NCBI GenBank assembly: GCA_022565075.1
Contig: JADFKG010000043.1
Location: 1-12,666 of the forward strand
Direction of reading: 5' to 3'
Source: Chloroflexota bacterium
GTDB lineage: Bacteria > Chloroflexota > Dehalococcoidia > SM23-28-2 > RBG-16-64-32
DNA length: 12,666 bases
The position numbers and the translations under genes are program-made. The notes beneath the pieces were generated by a model that ran no database searches, was not told the DNA's origin, and saw only the letters and a program-made list of their open reading frames with translations. Of this stretch, positions 6,040-10,461 are shown piece after piece (position 1 is the first letter of the stretch; each line of letters starts with the position of its first letter).

Positions 6040-6633
6040 TTGAAGATCACGACGATCCTGAAGCTCTTCGCAATCACAACAATGATCGTTGCCGCCACTG
6101 TTTTCGTCTCCGCCTGCGGCGATTCGGCCAACGAAGACGCGGGCCTGGCGGACGATCCCGCCGAGCACGTCGCCGACGACGTCGACAGCAATGGGGCCCA
6201 CGACCTCGACAGCGACTCGGACGCCGATCACGCCGACTCCGATGACCCAGATCCACTGGCGTACTTGGAAGTGGCCCCGAAGGACTCGCTGTTCCTCGTC
6301 GACATGTCCCAGTTGGCGTTCACCCCTGACGTGCTCGAAGTCAAGGTGGGCGAAGTTGTCGAGATCGCTATTCAGAACTCCGAAGCCATACTCCACGACT
6401 TCACGATCGACGAGGTCGACGCCGATGTCCACATCTCGTACCTGGGTGGCACCGGACTGCACGGACACGAGGAGCAGGCGAAGGCCGCCGATGTCCACTT
6501 CGCGCTGACTGAAGCCGGCAGCGGCATCGTTCACCTGAAGATCCATGAACCCGGCGAGTACGTGTTCTACTGTTCGGTTCCCGGACACCAGGCCGCGGGG
6601 ATGGAAGGGAAGTTGATCGTCACGCAGGATTAG
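6040..6633 (+). CDS. Cupredoxin (plastocyanin/azurin-like) copper-binding lipoprotein
   Basis: A 197-residue exported electron-transfer protein. A basic N-terminus and hydrophobic helix end in the lipobox V-S-A-C with Cys26 as the lipidation site. Residues 30-72 form an Asp/Ala/His-rich linker. The cupredoxin domain follows (about 82-197), with a complete type 1 copper set: His119 in L-H-D-F, Cys178 in Y-C-S-V-P-G-H, His183 and Met188 in G-M-E-G. It probably shuttles electrons on the outer face of the membrane; the partner is unknown. The start is TTG, supported by AGAGGT at 6026-6031 eight bases upstream and by the signal peptide that it completes. It is a single-gene unit, preceded by 162 non-coding bases with a promoter-like AT-rich stretch and a palindrome. 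Confidence 0.88.
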   Translation: MKITTILKLFAITTMIVAATVFVSACGDSANEDAGLADDPAEHVADDVDSNGAHDLDSDSDADHADSDDPDPLAYLEVAPKDSLFLVDMSQLAFTPDVLEVKVGEVVEIAIQNSEAILHDFTIDEVDADVHISYLGGTGLHGHEEQAKAADVHFALTEAGSGIVHLKIHEPGEYVFYCSVPGHQAAGMEGKLIVTQD

Positions 6634-6674
6634 TGTCATCGCAGGTGGACGGATCGTCCTCGTCGGTGGGGTTC

Positions 6675-6703
6675 GCCTTCCGTCAGTAGGACAACCGGAA
6701 GGC
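6675..6703. terminator. Candidate hairpin between convergent genes
   Basis: GCCTTCCG (6675-6682) pairs perfectly with CGGAAGGC (6696-6703) over eight base pairs around a 13-base loop. It lies between the convergent cupredoxin and PPOX genes, where a bidirectional terminator is expected. There is no T-run on either side, so intrinsic termination is uncertain. Confidence 0.4.
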
Positions 6704-6744
6704 TCAGCTTCGCAGAATCCTCAAACGCGACTAGTCCAGACGGG

Positions 6745-7152
6745 CTAGCGGCCCGCGCTCCCGTTGAACTCCATAACCTTCCGCGCCTTCAGCCGCAGCG
6801 AGACGGAATCCTCTCCCGCCGTCGTCTCGACATAACGCTTGCCGATCTCCTCGCCCAGGTAGCGCGTCGCTAGCGCCAGCCTCTGTTCGTCGTCGAGCGG
6901 CGGCCCGATCTCCATCCGACCAGCGACCATCAGCGCGAAGTACGGCACCTTCCGCGAGTCGATAACCAGCGTTACCTCGGGGTTGCGCTCGAGATTGCGG
7001 TGCTTCTGGCCGCCGCGGCCCACGCTCAGCACGATCTCGTCACCGTCCAGCATGTACCAGATTGGCGTCGCGTGGGGCCGGCCCTTGCCGTCCACCGTCG
7101 CCAGCACCGCCACGTTCACCTCCGCCGCGAACTTCCGCTGCTCCTCGTTCAT
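6745..7152 (-). CDS. PPOX-class (pyridoxamine-phosphate-oxidase-like) split beta-barrel flavoprotein, probably F420-dependent
   Basis: A 135-residue cytoplasmic protein. The N-terminal strand V-A-V-L-A-T-V-D-G-K-G-R-P-H-A-T-P-I-W-Y (residues 14-33) followed by I-V-L-S-V-G-R-G-G-Q-K-H-R-N-L and N-P-E-V-T-L-V-I-D is typical of the split beta-barrel FMN/F420-binding family, especially the Rv1155-like F420-dependent branch (PPOX class F420-dependent oxidoreductases). Such enzymes use the deazaflavin F420H2, or in some cases bind FMN or heme, to reduce diverse substrates; the substrate here is unknown. GAGGAG (minus strand, 7159-7164) lies six bases upstream of the ATG and supports the start. It is divergent from the hydroxyacid dehydrogenase across a 54-base gap and convergent with the cupredoxin gene. 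Confidence 0.82.
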   Translation of the reverse strand: MNEEQRKFAAEVNVAVLATVDGKGRPHATPIWYMLDGDEIVLSVGRGGQKHRNLERNPEVTLVIDSRKVPYFALMVAGRMEIGPPLDDEQRLALATRYLGEEIGKRYVETTAGEDSVSLRLKARKVMEFNGSAGR

Positions 7153-7190
7153 CCGGTTCTCCTCTCATGGCCCGCTCTCGTCCAGGCCCA

Positions 7191-7199
7191 TGCTACATT
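7191..7199 (+). promoter_or_regulatory. Extended -10 promoter (TGCTACATT) for a leaderless message
   Basis: TACATT (7194-7199) matches the -10 consensus at four of six positions, is preceded by TGC (extended -10), and lies seven bases before the ATG at 7207. That distance places transcription initiation at or next to the A of the start codon. No Shine-Dalgarno sequence precedes this ATG, which fits leaderless translation. Confidence 0.5.
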
Positions 7200-7206
7200 A
7201 GCCCCG

Positions 7207-8220
7207 ATGCCAGATCGCCCGCGCGTTTTCGTCACCCGCAACCTGCCCGGGGACGCCCTCAACCTCCTGCGACAGACGTGCGAAGTCGCCGTCTGGCCCG
7301 GCCAGCTGCCGCCGTCACCGGACGACCTCCGCCGCGAAGCAGCCGCCGCCCACGGCCTGCTCACCCTTCTCACCGACCGCATCGACGCCGCCCTCCTCGC
7401 CGCCGCTCCGAAGCTCGTCGCCGTCAGCAACATGGCCACCGGCTACGACAACGTCGACGTCGCCGAGGCCAGCCGCCGCCTCGTTCTCCTGTCGCGCACG
7501 CCGGGCGTCCTCACCGAGACCAGCGCCGACCTCGCCTTCGGCCTCCTCCTCGCCGCCGCCCGCCGTATCGCCGAGGGCGACCGCTACGTCCGCGCCGGCA
7601 ACTGGCGCACCTGGGGACCCGAAATCATGCTCGGCCCCGACGTCCACGGCGCCACCCTCGGCATCATCGGCCTCGGGCGCATCGGCGCCGCCGTCGCCCG
7701 CCGCGCCGCCGGCTTCGGCATGCGCATCCTCTACCACGGCCGCAGCCGCCAGCCGCAGGCGGAGAAGGACCTCGGCGCAGCCTACGCCGATCTCGACACG
7801 CTCCTCGCCCAGTCCGACTTCGTCACCATCCACGCCGCGCTCACGGAAGACACCCGCGGCCTCATCGGCGCTCGCCAGCTCGCCCTCATGAAGCCGAGCG
7901 CCATCCTCATCAACACCGCGCGCGGCTCCCTCGTCGATCAGGACGCCCTCTACGAAGCGCTCCGCTCGGGCGCGATCGCCGGCGCCGCGCTCGACGTCAC
8001 CGACCCCGAGCCTCTGCCCGCCGATAGCCCGCTCCTCGCGCTCGACAACGTCGTCATCACCCCTCACATCGCCTCCGCCAGCTTCGCCACCCGCTCCGAG
8101 ATGGCCCGCCTCGCCGCCGAAAACCTCCTTGCCAGCCTCGCCGGCGACGTCAACGACAACGTCGTCAACCCGGAAATCGCCGGTGACTGGCGCTCCCGAA
8201 TCTCGGGAGGCCTGCAATGA
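7207..8220 (+). CDS. D-2-hydroxyacid dehydrogenase (glyoxylate/hydroxypyruvate reductase-like)
   Basis: A 337-residue NAD(P)-dependent dehydrogenase of usual family length. The central Rossmann motif is G-L-G-R-I-G (155-160), and the catalytic set is Arg239 in N-T-A-R-G-S-L-V-D, Glu268 in D-P-E-P-L and His287 in T-P-H-I-A-S. The family interconverts 2-oxoacids and D-2-hydroxyacids, for example glyoxylate and glycolate; the overall pattern (L-L-T-L-L-T-D-R-I-D, N-M-A-T-G-Y-D-N-V-D) is closest to glyoxylate reductases, though substrate cannot be read from sequence. This start is preferred because the conserved domain begins R-P-R-V-F-V-T-R and a -10-like element ends seven bases upstream; upstream in-frame sequence is antisense to the divergent gene. 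The stop overlaps the lipoprotein gene as ATGA. A decayed copy of its 3' end lies at 9429-9557. Confidence 0.9.
   Translation: MPDRPRVFVTRNLPGDALNLLRQTCEVAVWPGQLPPSPDDLRREAAAAHGLLTLLTDRIDAALLAAAPKLVAVSNMATGYDNVDVAEASRRLVLLSRTPGVLTETSADLAFGLLLAAARRIAEGDRYVRAGNWRTWGPEIMLGPDVHGATLGIIGLGRIGAAVARRAAGFGMRILYHGRSRQPQAEKDLGAAYADLDTLLAQSDFVTIHAALTEDTRGLIGARQLALMKPSAILINTARGSLVDQDALYEALRSGAIAGAALDVTDPEPLPADSPLLALDNVVITPHIASASFATRSEMARLAAENLLASLAGDVNDNVVNPEIAGDWRSRISGGLQ
8065..8192 (+). repeat. Direct repeat, copy 1 (functional 3' end of the hydroxyacid dehydrogenase gene)
   Basis: This 128-base stretch, coding for the catalytic His region and C-terminal helix, recurs at 9429-9557. By eye the two copies differ at eight positions plus one single-base insertion, about 93% identity. 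The pair flanks the sugar-dehydrogenase-like lipoprotein gene. Confidence 0.9.
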
Positions 8221-9416
8221 GTTGCAGTGACATGCTGAGGTTGCGGGCGCTCATTCTGGCTTCGCCGTTCTTGCTCCTCGCTCTCGCGCTGTCCGCCTGC
8301 GGCGGCGGGCCAGGCGTGGATGAACCGCCCTCGGCATCGCCCACCTCCGCGAGCACGTTCACGCCCGGCACGTCCGCCTCGCCGGATGCCGTCACGCCGT
8401 CGGCTCCAGTGCCCGCGATCGATCCCGCCGCCAACATCTCACTGCCGCCGGGCTTCGCCGCCTACCCGATCGCGACCGGCTTCTTCCGGCCCACCTCGAT
8501 CGCCCTCGCCGCCGACGGCACCTTGTATATCTCGGAGCGCCATGGCAGCGTCGAGCGCATCATCGATGCCGATGGCGACGGCTTCTTCGAGTCGTCCGTC
8601 ACGTTCGCCGAAACGAGCGGCGAGATCACCGGCCTGCTCCCGGCGCCGGACGGCGGCCTCTACATCTCCGCGACCGGAGCGCTGCTCCTCGTCCGGGACA
8701 CCGACGGCGACGGCTCCGCCGACAGCTCCGTCGAGATCGTGCCGGACCTGCCTCACGGGCTCCACCAGAACAACGGCCTCGTCCTTGGCCCGGACGGCAG
8801 GCTCTACCTCACGAACGGCAGCACCTGCGACGACTGCGACGACCCGGACGAGCGCTCCGGGACGATCCTCCGGGTAAATCCCGACGGCAGCGACCTGCGA
8901 ACCTTCGCCGCTGGCCTGCGTAACCCGTACGACCTTACCTTCGATGCGCAGGGCCGGCTCTGGGCCACCGACAACGGCTCGGACACCCCCTGTGAAACGA
9001 TCGACGAACTCAACCTCATCATCGACGGCGGTGACTACGGCTGGCCCTACGGCGAGGACGGCTGCGACCCCCTCTCTGATGGGCTGCTTCCGGCCGCGGA
9101 CCTCGGACTCCACACAGCATCCACTGGCATCGTCAGCTACGACGCCCAGCAGTTCCCGCCTGTCTACCGCGCCAACCTCTTCATCACGCTGTGGGGCAGC
9201 TTCTTTGCCGAACCCGAGCTGCCGCCCCAGCTTCTGCGCGTCCCTATCGACGAGACGGACACTGGCCCGCGCGCTGCGGTCGAAACGTTCGCCGAAGGCT
9301 TCGCACACCCGATCGACGTCGTCGTCGACCGCGATGGAACGCTGCTCGTGCTGGACTACGGCGAGGGCGGCGTTGACGATATCGGGACGCTCTATCGCAT
9401 CGTCCACACGGGCTAG
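8217..9416 (+). CDS. Lipoprotein with PQQ-dependent sugar dehydrogenase-like beta-propeller
   Basis: A 399-residue exported lipoprotein. The signal peptide ends L-S-A-C with lipidated Cys28, followed by a Ser/Pro/Thr-rich linker to about residue 72. The rest resembles the glucose/sorbosone dehydrogenase six-bladed propeller: L-P-P-G-F (76-80), R-P-T-S-I-A-L (91-97), L-Y-I-S-E-R (103-108), H-Q-N-N-G (183-187), G-L-R-N-P-Y-D-L (233-240), and D-G-G-D-Y-G-W-P-Y (270-278). Two D-x-D-G-D-G segments (117-122 and 161-166) look like Ca2+ loops. Cys204, Cys207, Cys259 and Cys283 could form disulfides. Aldose dehydrogenases of this type oxidise sugars with PQQ, but many propeller relatives are non-enzymatic. 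GGGAGG at 8205-8210 supports the start. It overlaps the preceding gene by four bases. Confidence 0.85.
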   Translation: MSCSDMLRLRALILASPFLLLALALSACGGGPGVDEPPSASPTSASTFTPGTSASPDAVTPSAPVPAIDPAANISLPPGFAAYPIATGFFRPTSIALAADGTLYISERHGSVERIIDADGDGFFESSVTFAETSGEITGLLPAPDGGLYISATGALLLVRDTDGDGSADSSVEIVPDLPHGLHQNNGLVLGPDGRLYLTNGSTCDDCDDPDERSGTILRVNPDGSDLRTFAAGLRNPYDLTFDAQGRLWATDNGSDTPCETIDELNLIIDGGDYGWPYGEDGCDPLSDGLLPAADLGLHTASTGIVSYDAQQFPPVYRANLFITLWGSFFAEPELPPQLLRVPIDETDTGPRAAVETFAEGFAHPIDVVVDRDGTLLVLDYGEGGVDDIGTLYRIVHTG

Positions 9417-9422
9417 GCCCGG

Positions 9423-9588
9423 GCGTCCCACATCGCCTGCGCCAGCTTCGCCACCCGCTCCGAGATGGCCCGCCTCGCTACCCAAAAACCTCCTTGCCAG
9501 CCTCGCCGGCGAGGTCAACGACAACGCCGTTAACCCGGAAATCGCCGGTGACCGGCGTGCCGCCACGGCCGCTGCTCTTCCCTCCTGA
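9423..9588 (+). pseudogene. Frameshifted remnant of a hydroxyacid dehydrogenase 3' end
   Basis: Starting seven bases after the lipoprotein stop, the frame encodes S-H-I-A-C-A-S-F-A-T-R-S-E-M-A-R-L-A, matching residues 286-303 of the upstream dehydrogenase. A single-base insertion near 9481-9484 then shifts the match (N-L-L-A-S-L-A-G-E-V-N-D-N-A-V-N-P-E-I-A-G-D) into another frame, which ends at a TGA at 9586-9588. There is no start codon, cofactor domain or ribosome site, so it cannot make a functional enzyme. The catalytic His is retained but is meaningless alone. It is a fragment of a duplication, not an independent gene. Confidence 0.85.
9429..9557 (+). repeat. Direct repeat, copy 2 (decayed)
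   Basis: About 93% identical to 8065-8192. Differences are clustered around the insertion near 9481-9484 (GCCGCC-GAAAA versus GCTACCCAAAA); otherwise they are scattered, as expected for a copy no longer under coding selection. Confidence 0.9.
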
Positions 9589-9607
9589 GCCCACTCCGGC
9601 CCTCCAA

Positions 9608-9640
9608 CCGCCCTCAGGCGCAGCGACGTACGTGAGGCGG
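9608..9640. terminator. Strong GC hairpin after the pseudogene
   Basis: CCGCC-C-TCA (9608-9616) pairs with TGAGGCGG (9633-9640), eight base pairs with one bulged C, enclosing 16 bases that include CGTACG. It follows the hydroxyacid dehydrogenase/lipoprotein unit, so it could end that transcript, but no T-run follows. It may instead be the 5' domain of the leader RNA of the next gene. Confidence 0.35.
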
Positions 9641-9642
9641 CC

Positions 9643-9756
9643 CGGCAACGATCTTGCGGTGCAACGAAGCCGCTGAATCCGCATCTAGTAAGGACAGGAG
9701 GGCTGAACCCCCACGCTAGAGATAGCGAAATCGCGGTTCGCCCAGGAGGCATTTAC
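9643..9756 (+). ncRNA. Candidate structured 5' leader / cis-regulatory RNA upstream of the sensor gene
   Basis: Pairings read directly from the sequence: a 3' domain with GGGC-(T bulge)-GAACC (9700-9709) against GGTTC-GCCC (9735-9743), nine pairs, enclosing CGCTA-GAGA-TAGCG (9714-9727), a five-pair stem capped by a GNRA tetraloop. The outer helix stops one base before the ribosome site. A competing hairpin GCGAA/TTCGC (9725-9729 with 9737-9741) excludes both helices, as in a switch. A 5' domain can close with CGGC/GCCG (9643-9646 with 9669-9672) around TTGC flanked by two GCAACGA copies. I could not match it to a known riboswitch. Control of the c-di-GMP-linked genes downstream is inference. 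Confidence 0.45.
9744..9749 (+). promoter_or_regulatory. Ribosome binding site of the sensor gene, abutting the leader helix
   Basis: AGGAGG lies seven bases before the ATG at 9757 and starts at the base directly after the 3' end of the nine-pair leader helix. Its accessibility could therefore change with folding of the leader. Confidence 0.8.
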
Positions 9757-10407
9757 ATGGCTAACAACGGTACCGGAAAATCAAGCAAGTTCATGGCCAT
9801 CGCAGCCGTCATCGGCGTCTGCGTCGTGGTCGCTCTCTTCGCCGCCTCGGTCTGGCAGGAGAACACCAGCCAATCGAAGATAGACGAGGCGGAGTCAAAC
9901 CTTCTCACTGCGTCCCTGATCGGGGACGCGCAGACTGAGGCTGCCGCCGCCGGCGCTCTTCTCAACGAGTACGTAATTACCGGCGACGAGGCGCTGATTC
10001 CCGAGATCCAGGCAGTCACCGCCACCGCCGTGCAGAAGCTGTCCGCCGCCATCGCCGAAACGGGCTCTGACGACGGCAACCTCCTCGCTCAGGGATCCTC
10101 CGCCGTCGAGGCGCTCGCGGGCGTCATCGCCCTGCGACAGGTCGGCGACGTAGAGGCAGCCGGCGCCGCGCTCGAAGAACTCTCCCCGGGCTTCAACTCG
10201 TTGCTCGCTGGGCTAAACGAGTTCGCGGAGTCTGAGCGCGCCGCCGCCGCCATCGCCATAAGCAGCGCCGAAGACGCGAACACGATGGCCTCATGGCTGG
10301 CGATCAGCGCCGGCGTAGTGGCCGCTGTCATGGTTCTGGCCGCCGTCGTCTATGTGGTCGGTAACTTGCGCCGCCGCAGCTCTGTCGGCGCACCCTCAAC
10401 CAGCTAA
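9757..10407 (+). CDS. Stand-alone membrane sensor protein (four-helix-bundle type) without output domain
   Basis: A 216-residue inner-membrane protein. Topology: short cytoplasmic start, membrane helix 1 (about 12-33), an all-helical extracytoplasmic domain (34-178), membrane helix 2 (about 180-201) and only about 15 residues of tail (L-R-R-R-S-S-V). The outer domain resembles the ligand-binding four-helix bundle of chemoreceptors and sensor enzymes and is clearly related to that of the next gene: over residues 53-85, 16 of 33 match residues 75-107 there (shared L-L-x-x-Y-V, L-I-x-E-I-Q). HAMP, kinase, methyl-accepting and GGDEF parts are all absent, and the reading frame is intact to its stop, so this is not a frameshift product. 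It may heteromerise with, or titrate signal away from, its larger paralogue 54 bases downstream. Confidence 0.75.
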   Translation: MANNGTGKSSKFMAIAAVIGVCVVVALFAASVWQENTSQSKIDEAESNLLTASLIGDAQTEAAAAGALLNEYVITGDEALIPEIQAVTATAVQKLSAAIAETGSDDGNLLAQGSSAVEALAGVIALRQVGDVEAAGAALEELSPGFNSLLAGLNEFAESERAAAAIAISSAEDANTMASWLAISAGVVAAVMVLAAVVYVVGNLRRRSSVGAPSTS

Positions 10408-10418
10408 ATCACGCCACA

Positions 10419-10434
10419 TCCTGTTTAGACAGGA
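10419..10434. promoter_or_regulatory. Inverted repeat TCCTGT-TTAG-ACAGGA in the intergenic gap
   Basis: A perfect six-base inverted repeat with a four-base spacer in the 54-base gap between the two sensor genes. It could be an operator for a dimeric regulator or a short processing/attenuation hairpin that makes the expression of the two genes unequal. No T-run follows. Confidence 0.35.
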
Positions 10435-10461
10435 CAAGACACAAAGAGGACTCTTGGAACG

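Noticed and set aside
9643..9672. Possible c-di-GMP-I (GEMM) riboswitch core: GGCAA ... GCAACGAAGCC
   Set aside because: The GGC/GCC closing pairs and A-rich flanks recall GEMM, and the genomic context would fit, but the conserved GACGCAAAGCC segment, the GNRA loop position and the partner helix do not line up. I keep it only as an unclassified leader.
9494..9676. Short plus-strand frame over the pseudogene tail
   Set aside because: It runs in a frame different from the dehydrogenase homology, has no ribosome site, and consists of Pro/Arg-rich out-of-frame translation.
9693..9699. GACAGGA shared by the leader and by the gap at 10428-10434
   Set aside because: A seven-base word occurring twice in nearby purine-rich ribosome-site regions is expected by chance.
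9671..9743. ydaO (c-di-AMP) riboswitch resemblance: CTGAATCC ... CTGAACCC
   Set aside because: Isolated words resemble the ydaO consensus but the ACAGCTAAC block and the expected length and helix order are missing.
8439..9752. 437-codon minus-strand open frame opposite the lipoprotein gene
   Set aside because: It is antisense to a recognisable signal peptide and beta-propeller, has Arg/Ala/Val-rich composition, and spans the pseudogene and leader without any start signal.
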